Of a DNA stretch of 64,000 nt, positions 1 to 12,156 are shown piece by piece (position 1 is the stretch's first letter; each line of letters opens with the position of its first letter). The position numbers and the translations under genes are program-made. Source of the stretch: Ophioceras dolichostomum (Eukaryota > Ascomycota > Sordariomycetes > Magnaporthales > Ophioceraceae); contig PYST01000056.1 in the NCBI GenBank assembly GCA_003049485.1, positions 87,327 to 151,326 on the forward strand. Reading direction: 5' to 3'. The notes beneath the pieces were generated by a model. The model was not told the origin of the DNA and searched no databases. It saw only the letters and a program-made list of their open reading frames with translations.

Positions 1-110
1 AGCGATCGGCAGGTGAGGTGGTGAATCACTGAGAATAGGTTAGCAGATGCAACTTTGGTTCGAGATGGACCGAAGGGACAAATCTGAAGAGCGAGGGACT
101 GGCGAAGTGT

Positions 111-845
111 TCACATACAAACTTTGTTCTGGCCACCCTGCTCACCGCCCATGAGCATGCTCTGGCCGTAGCCGGGCATCAGCCCGCGTCCAAGGTAGGC
201 GCCCGGGAAGCCTTTGCCAGACTCCATGGCCTGCATTGCCAGGTAGGCACGCATCGACTCGGGAATGTTGTCAATGTCTTCACCCGTCTCCAGGCTCTTC
301 TTGGCCATGAGCTTTATCTTGGCGCGTCTAGTGGTGGTAAGGCGTTAGCATGGTCTCGCCCAGGGGAAAAAGAAAAAAGAAGGGCACAGCCGATGAGCGA
401 GCGGGTTTACGGGGCAACGTTGATGTGGTTCGTACCTGTTCTGGAACCAGATCTGAACAGACCTCTCGGTCATGTTGATCTCCTCCGCTATCCGCTCCCT
501 GACGGTGGCAGTAGGGGTGGGGTTCTTGTTGAACTCTTGTTCCAGGGTTGTCAGTTGGTCGGTGGTGGCGCGCTGCCGCTTCTGGTTCTTCTGCTGTTGC
601 GTCAGAGTGCTCTTGCGAGGCGGCCGGCGAGAGGCAGAGTTCTGGTTGTTCGACGCCGGCGTCGACGGCGAGGGGGTCTGGTTATTATGGCTCGGGCCGG
701 TCGACACCGGGGTCGGGATGGAAGGGCCGCCTGGTGTCACGCCCGTCTCGATCTTGATATTCTCCATCTTGATGGGCTCCATCTTGATTGGTGCAGGGCC
801 GGCGAGCGTATTAACGCCCATCGGCATGTCTACCTCGGTGGCCAT
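111..845 (-). CDS. Homeobox transcription factor, two exons
   Basis: Exons 845-436 and 327-111, with a 108-nt intron from GTACGA to CACTAG; 208 residues. A homeodomain lies at about residues 87-146, with KRQRATTDQL at its start and WFQNRRAKIK in recognition helix 3. The intron splits the Arg codon of WFQNR, so the homeodomain exists only after splicing. The N-terminus carries three I-K-x-E motifs (residues 20-33), followed by a Pro/Ser/Thr/Asn-rich linker; the C-terminal tail is rich in Met and Gly. The family consists of DNA-binding regulators of fungal development (conidiation, fruiting-body formation). Which paralogue this is cannot be settled from sequence alone. An open frame continues nine codons upstream of ATG 845 without another ATG, so I took that ATG as the start; a further 5' exon is possible. 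Confidence 0.85.
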
Positions 846-3800
846 TTCGGGCGCGGTGAGGTCAACTGGCAATGATCAAGCACAGACGCGACGAGATGCC
901 GGAAGGGTACAAATCTGAGGGGGTTGTATGTCCGTGTGGTCTGAGCTGTTGAGAATCGCGTGCTGAAAACGAGGGCGGTGTCGAAAATATCCGATAAAGC
1001 GAGTGGTGGTGCTCTGTTGGATTCAGTGGCTGATCGGGGTGTGGAAGTCGCGCACAGTCGAGGCTGTTCGTGTAGAAGAGGCGTTCAAAACGATGAGCGT
1101 GCAGATTCGAAGAAATGCTGTCAGAAGAAGGGGCCTGTTTTGTTGAATGAGCGTGGTCCTGTATCCAGGGAAAAAGTTGTCAAAAGTTGTAGATGCCAAC
1201 AACAGTTGCTGCCTAGGGGCTGCAGGGGACTGAAATCGTCGGGCAGGGGTTGCTTGATGCCGGTTGACGTGAATCTTCTACGCAAAGGAAAAAAAGCTTC
1301 AAAATTCAAGCCTAAAGAAGGTAATGGAAACCCCGAAATGAGTGAGGGGATCCGAATGGGCTGAAGATTAAGCTGGTTTAAGGGAATGACTGCGGTGAGG
1401 AAAGAAAAAAGGGAGGGAAAAGTAGGGGTAGGAGGAGAAGATGGTCGAGAGAAGGATGGTGGACGGGGCGATCACGGTGGAAGAAGAAGTGGAAAAGAAA
1501 AAAAAGAGCGTGGAAGAATTTGGGGGGGGCATCAAGGAGGGAAAAAGGGCAGACCACTAAGAGGGCGGAGCAGCGGGTGGGCGATAGACACGGGCCAAAA
1601 AAAAAAAGCACGAGAAGCACGCACGAAAGCGAGGGCGGCTCCCCTCCCCGATCCCCCCTGCTCGTTCTGTGGTTGTTAGGTCCACCACCCCCTCCAGCGT
1701 CCAGTGGGATGAGCGCTGCGTGCCCAGCCCAGTGAGCAAGAAGTCCCACCGCCTGCCCAACACCGCATGCACCACCCCCAAACAGTTCTAACCAGGATCA
1801 CCTAGTAAGGCGGCGGCCAGGCCAATGATTCTTCTCCGTCCTGTGGTGCCTTCGTTCGGATGAAGGCTCCCACGAGTAGGTTGGTGTTCTTGCTACCCAG
1901 GGCTTCCCTACCCGTTGACCTCCTCCCGTTTCTCTTCTTTCCTTTCAGGTCTGATCACATCCTATCCAAGTTGCAGTGCATCAACAGTCGAAAGCAGCCA
2001 TCGACAAGCCCGTCTCGCCGTTCTGACCGTTCCCAACGTCTATACTCTGACGGTGCGGTTTGGTCACTGGTGCCCGCCCTGCCGCCCAGCAGTTGACTGA
2101 AAGCCTTGGAAGCCGCCAAACCGGCCGGTCGTCCGTGTGCGGGACGCCGTGCCAAAAAAGAAAAATGGGGGGAGGGGACAGTGCAAGGAAGTTGCACAGT
2201 GCGGTACCTGAAAGATCAGTTCTGTTAAACTAAACTCGATTGGGTCAACCCCTTTTTCCCCGTGGCCCAGTGGCCCCGTGGCAGTTGAGACTGACGGAGC
2301 TTCTTTTTGTGGACTGGACTGGTGGACTGGAGGGAGGCGGCTCGTTGGCTGGTGCTGCTGAAGCGTACGGCGTCCGGAGCACTTAGGAATAGGCCCACCA
2401 GCTCTCCGGCCAAGGAGGCTTGGGTGTCTCTGGAATGGTCATTATTACGTGCGTTTGTCTTGAGTCTGGGGGTAAAAAGCCAATGATGCAGCCTTCTCCA
2501 TCGCAGTTCATCTTGTCCGTCCCCGACTCCCCGCGATTGAAGGGACCCTGGCATAGGAAGTCTTCAATGTTCTTCTTTCATCGGCTCACTCGCGATATCG
2601 CCGGTAAGAAGCACTGTTGAGAGGGGTTGTGCTGGCCAGACCGAGTCAACAAAGTATTGCTGCAGTTGCAAGGATCCACGCAAGCAGGATGACAGGACGG
2701 AGTATGCGAAAAGGAGAATACGCCCAACGGTTCTGGTCAACTCTTCGTACTAGGTACGCTCCCGATACAGTCTGACAGTCTCCCACTACCCCTACGTCCA
2801 AGCCGGGTGCACGAAGCGGCAGGCGGTCCGTTATCATCAGATCTCTCCCGTTCGGAAGCACATAAGTCACAGCACGGGTACCTCCCAGCGTCGTGCGGAG
2901 GTTTGTGACCAAGGCTGTGGAAGAGACATCGCGCCAACACTCCTAACAGGGGCAAAGAGGGGGTTTTGTTTCTCGACGTTCCTCAGAATTCGGGCAACGA
3001 CTGACGCCCTGCAACTTGCATCTTGTACACTTGTTCGTTGTGGGAGGCTTGGGAGCCCCTCTTGTTAGTCAGGGACCCCTCCGAGGCACGAATCGGCTAA
3101 AAGAATGCGAGCCCCTGTCAGGTGCAGCATCACTCGCTCGCACTGGGTTGTCGAAGCCGTGTGACAAACGCGCCTGACGGAGGATGCCAGCACTATCTTT
3201 TGGCGGGCAGGCTTGTCAGATTGTCTCGAACTCTCTTTCGTTTGGAGCGTGAGGATCAGTGGGGATGGAACGAGCGAGCTGTCTACGACGATAAGGGATA
3301 GGCCCGGGGGCTTGACGATGAAAAGGAAGATGATGATCGGAGAGAAAAAGAATATTTACGAAGAGCCCATTCTCGCGCCGAGACCGCATGGAACAGGCAG
3401 TCGAGACTCAAGACGGCAAGGAATGGATACATTATGATACCTCCCTCTCACTCCACCACGTTCGGTCGCAGCAAAATCGTACGCCTTCAAGAAACGTAAA
3501 CCAGCTTTTTTTGTTTCCCGCAGGAGGAAGACTGTTCCAACAAGGGCCCCTTGTCTGCTGTCCTGCCCGACCTTTTATGCCGCTGATGTGAATCCCCTCA
3601 CGATGCGGGGTTCTGGCGAGAAGAAAAGGGGGCGGCCTCCCCCTTCTGTGGCCCATGACTTCTTCGAAACAGCACGAACGCATTGTCCTGGAACAGATTC
3701 TTCACTTTCTTGTCGTCTTTTTGGTCTCTTAGTAATACCTCGGGCCAAACCTAGAGGATTGAGCGGCAGCCCAGCGGCGGTGAGATAGTATCATGAGGAG

Positions 3801-6800
3801 CACCAGTCCAGACACGCTACGTAAATAAACGGTGCAGCCATGCGCCACTCTTGGACGTCATGTTGTCTAGCGTGTCTGATCGCGAGGTCTATTGCAAGAA
3901 ACCGGCGTTTCTGCTTACATAGTACAGCACCCGGCGCTTTCAAACCCCGAATGCTCAGAAAAGGGGAGTTCATGGGCCGTTAACCAACAAGAACATCCAG
4001 ACAAAGAAAAAAAAAATGTGTGCCCCCAAGAAGCTGGCCGCCCACAATCTCACAATCGCAGACACTTCTCACCCACGCACACACGAACTTGAAATGCCGT
4101 ATTGAGCAGGAGAAGATTTGACGGCATGATTGGCTCTTCCCAGTGTTCAGCTGGATGAACAATGAACCACATGTTGTGCACATGATGGACGGCGTCCTCC
4201 ACGAGCGACAAGGTCGCGTGTGGAGGGGAGTCGACGGTGTCAAGGAGTCGACGGCGCGTTCTGGAGCCAATCGCGGATCCCACTTCCACGAATCAGCGAC
4301 GCCAGAGCTCGAGCCCATGACAGCACCACCACGGGCTCGAGACGGATCTACTCGCCCGGTCACCGAGGCTGAAAGCAGTCCTCTTTCGCGATCATCAGTT
4401 ATTCGAGACGGAACTGTCATTCTGAGGTACTGAGTCTAGCTTGCTGGGCGCCGTCTACTTTGCAAACTGGTCCTATGTACTGCTATGTGGTGAGTATTTC
4501 CAGAATGTGAGGCTTCAGGATGAGCCAGCAAACTCCAGACGCGACAGCGCATTCCCTCCCGTCTCCCACATCCCACACCACACCACATCCCGGTCCCTGG
4601 CCTGTCTAGGACATCATGCAGCCAATCATTGCTCGCCAGCAAACCACCCACCACTGTCGACCATCATTGTGGTGGCAAACTCTCCTTTTTATTTTCTCGT
4701 CTTCTTCTCTCCTGTTTGCTGTTGGTTGGCGCCGCCCGCCCGCTCGCCCTGTCGTGCACCCGTGCTGCCCACACAGCCACAACGACTAGTCTGGCTCGTA
4801 CCTGCAGAAGCGTCGAGTGCGCCATGCACACAGTTGACACTGTGCTGCAGCGCACCTGCATTGGTGTCTGTACGTCTGCAAAGTCGCTCACACATGCATG
4901 CTCCTCACACTAACGCCCGGATTCTCACATACCGTGACAGGAAAAGAACAAAAAAGAAGTAACGCAGCTTGCCTTCTGCTTCTTCATGTGCAGACAGTAA
5001 TCAATACTTTCAGTCAGCCCGGTCGATCTGTTTTCAGCTCATCAATGATGAGATCCATCCCTTCCCTTCCCTCCTCCCGTACTTTCTGGACACATGCAAT
5101 TTTCTGACGGAAAACCTATAGTCTTCTTTCCCCTCCCTTCCCTTCCAGACGCAGATCCTCGGATATCGCAAACCCAACGCTTCGCCAGCTACAGCCGTCC
5201 GAAGAACCCCGGGGCTACTCATCCCAGTTTTATTCCCGCCCGTCTATGTAGAATACGCCGTCTTGTCCTCGTGCCCCTTCGATGGAGTTGCTTACGACCC
5301 ATGCATTGAGGTAGAAAGAGGCACTTGGCGGCACAAGACCATTACTGACCTGGTACTCAGTACTCACTTACGACGAGTCACCAGCACAGCAGGCGCTGCA
5401 AAGCTCACGCTCTCACCGACCACTTTAAGTTGCCTGCCTGGCTGGCTCGGTCCCATCTGCATGTGTCCTCAACAGGAAGCTGGACGAAGGAAGGCCTTCA
5501 AGTCTTCGTGCCGCTCAGCCGCGGCCACCGGCCATCCACTATCCGCATTCACCGGGAAGACATTGCGATGAGAAGAGGCGGCGGGCTCCAGCCCGCCAAG
5601 AGACCAAAGGCTACCTGTCCTTGGATTTCTACGTGGGTATCATTTGTGTGAAGCATGCAATGCATCTGGTGACACAAAAACTCCAAGCCACTTTGGCCTC
5701 CCTACCAGTGAGGATGCCCCGAGGCTCCCTATCCAAGGAAAGATACCCCCGAACGGCCCTCACGTCCAGAAATAGCATTCCAAGCGATCAGTTCTTGCGT
5801 TTTCGCCATGGGCTTTGCATCCAGTTTGCCTGCGCATCAAGCGCTCGAGCCATCGTCCTCTCTTCCCGCCTTCCTCAATTTTCTCTTACCGGCCAGTGAT
5901 ATCGCCTAATGATGCCATGCCACTGAGACCTCCACAAGCAAAAGGCTGGGAAGCTCTTTCGATGAGACTTCTTGTTCCCTTTTAACCGTGCCTTCCCCGG
6001 ATTTGAGAATCTTCCCTGGGAAATTATGGAAATACCCATGCGCCCAAACAAGCAAGTAAGCGGGAACTGTCAGTTCAGTCGCCTTTGCCTTTCAACCAAC
6101 CGCTCGCCTGGGAAGAGCGAAAGAAAAGGAAGGGTGTTGGTTCGAGAGGCGACACGCCTCCAGCCAGCCAAGAGAATCGCTTCTCCAGTTCCTTCCATAC
6201 CACCGAAAGATGTCGCCTCACGTCTCCAGTGCTTCTGCGATGCGTGATGCCGGACCGGGCACTTTCTTTGCCACTGTGCAGTTCGCCGAGGAGAGTGGGG
6301 AGAACAAACGGAAGCCGCCGTCGCAAAGTGTTAGGCACTGTGCGTCGCACTTAAGGGATTACCCCTGAAAGCCCACCAGAAGACGGATTTCTTTGGGGGG
6401 AAGGGACTTTCTTGGCGGACTGGGTCCCACTTTACCCCTGGATCGAAGTGTGGGAGGGTGACAATGGGCGCGACAAGGATTGATGACATGGATGGTGCAC
6501 GTCGAACCAGCCAGCCCGTGCCGCGCTGTACCTTGCAGCCTGCCTGCACCTGCCGTCCTTGGGTGGATGCCCACTGGCGACAGGTAGGAGGGTACTGTCG
6601 TAGCAAGGTTGAGCAAGCTGGCTGTTCCAAAGAAAAGAGATGTCAGGCGGGCGGTCGCGACGGGCAAACAGGGCAAGCGAGCCAAGCGATGGGATGAGGA
6701 TGGGATGAATTGAAGCTTGTCAAGCACAAAGAATCACGGCGGCGTAGACACCAGGAGACCAGGTCACGGCATCCTCTTCCTCATCCTTTTTGATCTTTCG

Positions 6801-8741
6801 TCTGATGTTATTCTTCCGGGCGACGGGACCGCCCCGGCACACTGCAGTAGCGATCTTCCCAATCCTCAATGCGCTCCCCTGCCCGCTGCCGACTCTTTTG
6901 CTCTCCCCCCTCCCCATCTGCATAAAGGGGTATGTAGAAGTTGGACAGGCTGAGGGGAATCCTCAGGGAAACCCCTCCTTCCTGGGCTGCAGCAAGCGCG
7001 TTCTTTTGCACAGAACAGGAACGAAAGCCGTCTTCTGTCCAACAAAACCTCAAACAACGAGTTTAAAAAAAAAAAGATCCGACAGACGGAGAGACAATAC
7101 TGTGGTAGGGAAAAGAAACATGAACAGGCGGTGTGTGAACTGATCGGCGCTCGAGGGTGATGCCATGTCCACGAATGGGCTGCCCCCAAGCTCCCCCCTC
7201 CTCTCTCCTCCTAGTGGAAGTCCCGCTCGCGAATCGCCCATCACACCACACCAAAGACTGGGGGCAGAGGAATGCCTGTCCTGTTGGTCTATTGCCGTGT
7301 CGTTCGTCGTCTTTGGTCGAGACCCGTGAGACACGCACACTTGACTGAATATAGACTCCTTTGCTGACAGAGTAGCATTGAGGACTGCGATTGGGTAAAC
7401 CCTCTTGATAGCTGTTCACCTTGTTTGGGTTTGGGGGTTGGATGGGACCAATATTGGCCGATGAAGAGGCGAACGACGAGCTGGAGGCTCCTCATGCTCC
7501 GCATCTGCTATTCAGATGGACGAGCCTGCATGTACTGAACAACTGCTACGCACAGACGTGCGATCCTTCTTCACATAGGGTCGAGAGAGCAATCCTGCGT
7601 CTTCCCTGCCTCAGCTCCCCTCGGCGGCGAAATGACGCACACGCAAGCACACGCCGTCGAGCCAAAAAGACAACCCTACCAAGGCATGAATCATCATCGG
7701 TCTCGAGCCAATGGCTGATGGCCACGCACACGCTCTGGTGGTGCATGAATGTATGCACACTGCGAACGCGAGGAGGAGGTGCGTCGCAAGTTCTCTTCAA
7801 GAGAGCGCGTATGCAGAGGCAGGTATGTATGTGCCTCCTCCTCCGCTAAGGGAGAAGCCGAACATATCAATACCTATCATTAGATAAAACAGTCAATAGA
7901 GTGAGGTCATCGTGAGGACCAAAACGAAAGAGGAGGCAGGAGAAGAAAGACCAAAGAACAACTAAAATGCAGCGCTCTAAACAGCCGTCAGCCAACCTCG
8001 CCAGCGTTTCAGAAAGACTTCTATTCTCCCTACCAGAAGGAAATAGAAGCTGTCAAGCCTCATAGTCTCCATTCTTTTGTTGTCAATGCCCCCTTTTTTC
8101 TGCGGAAATCCGTCCGTTCTTTTTGGTTTCTCTCTGTGATGCAGTCTGTCGGCTCAGCCTCCTCGATCTCGGCAGATCCCGAGCAAGCACGCCCGAGCCT
8201 ACCTGCCCATCGGCTCCGAAAAGGAAGAGCGTCAGACGATAAGAACTTGGAAATCAAGGCACTGCAAAGTCAGGTCGTCGGCCGTCTCGAGTATCAGGCC
8301 ACAGACATAGGTATGGCCCAGGCGGTTCCTGCAGACAAGATGCCTGTCACGACGCGAATTCATGCACACGAGGACACTTTATGCACGCCCAACGACAAGC
8401 ATACAAAACCACCATCCATCTCAGGACAAGGGCAACAAGAATAAGGAAAGAAAAAGAGGGCAGAGGAAGATAAAACAAAAACGTTCACCTTCTCCTACGA
8501 TAGGATACGATTGGAAGGTAACAGCAGCCGGATGTGCTGCCGTGATCGGCGCTAGCATTTCGTCTGATCTCATAATTTCTGATGAGCCGCATTCCCAACT
8601 CGAATTTAGACGGAATTGAGGTGACGATTTATCCCAGCCCAGACATCTCACGGCTCTTGCCGCACAGCCCATTTTAAAGTGCAGGCACCTCGTATATGCC
8701 GCTGATCTGCTCTTTCTTGGGGTCCGCTCACCTCTCTTATT

Positions 8742-8836
8742 AAGAGAGAGAGAAAGAAGAAGAAGAAAAAAAGAAGAAGAAGAAAAGAAGAAGAAGAAGA
8801 AAAGAAGAGAGGAAAAAAGGAAAGAAAGAAAGAAAA
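8742..8836. repeat. Homopurine (GA/AAG) low-complexity tract
   Basis: About 95 consecutive purines on the plus strand, made of GA, AAG and AAAG units with locally mirror-symmetric blocks. It is non-coding as far as can be seen. Confidence 0.9.
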
Positions 8837-9318
8837 CCTGAAAAATTGTGGAAAGTCACGGCCGTCGCTGGTGAGGCTCTCCCATTGGCTCTAATTCTCC
8901 CGCTCTCCAACAAAACACTCCCGCGACTACTATCAAAGAAGAACAAGGGGGAGCAGAGAAGAGACAAGAGGCCCCCGACAGCGAACTTTTCAAGGGAAGA
9001 ATAGATGTATTTTTCGAAGGGGTTTCTTTTTTTTCATATCTTGACGCGTCGTCCTGACTTCGCGCCTTTTCGAAAAGAGCGCCACGGACCGTGGTGGGAT
9101 GCCTGATGAGTGAGCAAGACAGAAAGTTCTGAGACATCCAAGACAGGAGCCGACAAAAACTGCTTTGAGGCCTCAGACATCAGATCCGCGTCCCACCCTC
9201 TCGAGACCTGAGAGGGTGGCGCAGCACCAAGAAGAAACCTCCCTACGATCACCATCTCCTCCTCCACAAACTTCAGGGCACTAGCCGAAGGTAGGAGACT
9301 GAGGAGGAGCCACTTTGG

Positions 9319-9462
9319 TACTACTACTACCACTACTACCACTACTACCACTACTACCACTACTACCACTACTACCACTACTACCACTACCACTACTACT
9401 ACCACTACTACCACTACTACCACTACCACCACTACTACCACTACTACCACTACTACCACTAC
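9319..9462. repeat. TAC/CAC trinucleotide microsatellite, about 144 bp
   Basis: Nearly uninterrupted repeats of a nine-base unit built from CAC and two TAC triplets, with occasional unit loss. The open frames that cross it (poly-Val, Ser/Gly or Leu/Pro depending on frame) are by-products of the repeat and are not annotated as genes. Confidence 0.95.
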
Positions 9463-9594
9463 GCTCAGACGGGCGGGATACTACTCCCTCCCGTCCCGCA
9501 CTGAAGGAAATTCCCAAACCGGTTGTCCGGCTGGGGTACAGAGGACAGGATGCGGGCGGGCCAGACTCGAAGGCCCGGCGAGTCGCCAGGTAGC

Positions 9595-9610
9595 TACGGT
9601 AGCTACCGTA
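9595..9610. repeat. 16-bp perfect palindrome
   Basis: TACGGTAGCTACCGTA reads identically on both strands. It directly follows a partial copy (GGTAGCTAC), so the site is a tandem of palindromic GTAGCTAC cores. It lies in non-coding DNA. Confidence 0.85.
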
Positions 9611-10435
9611 ATTACTGTACTATGCAAAACTGTAGCCGCGCGCCCTGTGGCTCCCGTGGCTCCCGTTCTCTCCTTCGCAATCACCAGCGCGACATACCGC
9701 ACGCATTATGCAGGCTAATGATGATGACGGACATCCCGATCGATTGACGATGGCGACGACGGCCACGCGCATGGAAGACGCCTGAGGTTGTTCTGGAGAA
9801 TGGGTGAGAGCATCTCTTAATATAGGGTGAAGCCAAACCAAACGGCCCAGAGATCTGAGAGGGGGAAAGGGCAAGGGACGCCAGCCGCCCGGTAGTTTTA
9901 ACCGTGGACGTCGGATTATGCTATTCGCTCGATACGGTATAACCGCCGGCGTAGTGAAGTGGGTTGTGTATATGTCACCGACACCTCGAGACATCGAGAC
10001 AGCCCGGGCCGGGGTATGCCTGAAAATGACCTATTCTACGACTAACTCGAAAAAAGTGGAAGCCACGAGAGCCTCATCGAGGACTGACTGACTGCCGTTC
10101 CGGTTTTGCCGCTTGAGCAAAGATGCGTGTGTCCGTGAGTACCTATAATGTGTCTAGAATGCACAAAAGCGCGCTTCTGAAAATAGCTTCCCGAATCTTG
10201 TATTACCACCGAGATTATAGCAGCGAGGGTAGGCGCGTAGCAAACAAACCAGGTCAATGAGGAGAGCCTCCATCCCATCGCATCTCATCCTGCGTGCAGA
10301 GCCGAACTCGTCGTGAAACTGGGCCGAACTCTCTCTCTCTCTCTCCCTCCCTCTGCAGAGGGACTGACGAACTGATGAACAACCACTAGCAAATCGAATT
10401 TCAAATACCTACGCAAAGCCAACTGAGCAAAAACC

Positions 10436-12156
10436 TCAGAGCTCCTTCATGACCTCGTCAACCGCCCTGGCCGCGAGCCGCCGCCTCTGCTCCTCCGGCA
10501 AGCCGGCGCTCAAGTCGCGCACCGCCAGGAGCTTGCGCATCATAGCCTCGACCTTCTCGACATCCTCTTCTCCCATCTCCATCTCCATCTCCATCTTCGT
10601 CCAGTCCTCTTCCCCCTCTTCCCCTTTGCTACTACTCGAGGGGTGGTGGTCTCCGGTACTGAACTTGGCTGCTGAATCTCGCGAGGATTCTGGTTTTTGC
10701 CCTCCTGCCGCCGCTGCCAGCGGGCTTCGTCGTTCCTCACTAACCTCGTCTTTCTTTTTCTTGTTCTCCACAAGGAAGACGCTGCCATCCGGGTCCTCGT
10801 CCTCCTCTACCCCTACACCACCAGAACTCCAGATGGCGGCTTTCAGCCCTTCGAAGTCCGCCTTGTCGAACCCGAACCCGAGCGCTTCTGGGTCGAGATC
10901 CGTGCTCTTCCTCCTCCTCGCACGCTTGCCGCCTGCTGCAGCTGCAGCTGGTGATGATGATGCCGACGCTTCCGCGAAGTCGCCAAACTCGTCGTCGTCG
11001 TCATCCGAGTCTCGTTCCTGATCACCATCATCTTCATCCTCCATGTCCGGGCCGGTCGAAGGAAGGTTCCAGTCATTCGATTCCAGTGCTTCCAGCACGC
11101 GAGGGAGGCCCGTTTTCTCTGTTGCCGAGGGTGTTAATGTCCGTCAGTCAGTCAGCCACGGTGGCATCACCGAGCGCGGCCTCGCTTAGGTGTCTGACGT
11201 CCACCCCCTCCTCTATCCCAGGTGGTGATTCCAATAACAATATAAACGCAATGAAGTGGCATTTCAAGGAGGGGAAACGGGCTACTGCTCACCACCGAAC
11301 TCATCCCTCTCATTATGATCAACCGCCAGCCCAGGTTTAACATGCACAAACTCCAACCCAACCTCCCCACACCTCCCATCCCACTCCAGAATCAAATCCC
11401 GGTCTCCTTCTTCCCCAGCACCACCACCACCACCACCAGTATGCATCGTAGTCGTAGTCGTCGTCGTCGCAGTCGTCACATCTCCAACACCAACAGCAAG
11501 CCCAACGCCATCCCAGCTCCAATCCCCCAGCCCCTCGCACACCACGCGTCCCACAGCCGCGACCAGCTCCCTAGCCGTCTTCTCCGCCTGGTGGCGGCCG
11601 CCGCCGTCCTCACCCTCAGCAGCAGAGAGAGGAAAAACGACGACGACCCCTCCCAGCACGCCCAGCACCTCGCGCGCCTCTTCTGACAGGAACGACTCGG
11701 CCCAGTCCGACGCCGGCGACGCGACCGTGTCGAGCCACATGGGGACCGACGCCGAGTAGTACGCCGTCTTGATGGGCAGGACGTGCGTCGTGCCCGCCAG
11801 CCCGCTGAGGCCGGAGGAGGAGTCCTCGTCGGTCGCTGCAGAAGATGATGATGGCGTTGGATGCGTCCCTGTAAGGTCTATATATTTGGTTGGTTGCATC
11901 ATTGTCAGCGCCGCCAGTTCGCTCGCTCGCTTGCAGGCAGATAGATATCGATGCCGACTGTGAATGACGCCCTCAGCCCACTCTTTACTTCTCATCCACG
12001 GCGTGAAACAGTCTATGACGTGAGTGTGTAGGTAGGAAAGACGAAAGGTCTCAGCGCCGATTGACGCACGCACATACCCTTGATGAACCTGCTCAGCATC
12101 TCCGTTTCGCTCTCCGATGCCACCACCAGTATGCGCCGGGAATTTGATATCTCCAT
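10436..12156 (-). CDS. Alpha/gamma-adaptin-binding protein p34 (AAGAB/Irc6-like)
   Basis: Exons 12156-12078, 11877-11293 and 11118-10436; introns of 200 and 174 nt; 448 residues. The N-terminus (SRRILVVASESETEMLSRFI) begins a Ras-like fold with a degenerate P-loop. The first junction restores F-I-K-D-L-T-G-T, a conserved stretch of this family, and the second restores DEFGEKTGLPRVLEALESND, the family's C-terminal helix with the ALE-x-N-D-W motif. The C-terminal exon is acidic and low in complexity, ending in a helical segment. The family acts as a cytosolic chaperone or assembly factor for clathrin adaptor complexes AP-1 and AP-2 (yeast Irc6). An acceptor nine bases downstream of the chosen one in intron 1 also keeps the frame but removes the conserved residues D-L-T. 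Confidence 0.85.

Larger units (their letters stand above)
846..10435. other. 9.6-kb region without a recognisable gene
   Basis: Open frames here are short, lack consistent third-position GC bias on either strand, and match no family I know. The sequence is rich in C/T runs typical of fungal promoters and leaders. It is the 5' flank of the minus-strand homeobox gene and the 3' flank of the minus-strand gene ending at 10436. It holds a purine tract (8742-8836), a TAC/CAC microsatellite (9319-9462), a 16-bp palindrome (9595-9610) and a CT run near 10330. Long non-coding RNA or distant regulatory sites are possible but not visible directly. Confidence 0.6.

Noticed and set aside
9034..9593. Open frames coding poly-Val, Ser/Gly or Leu/Pro
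   Set aside because: They are translations of the TAC/CAC microsatellite in different frames, with no flanking coding sequence.
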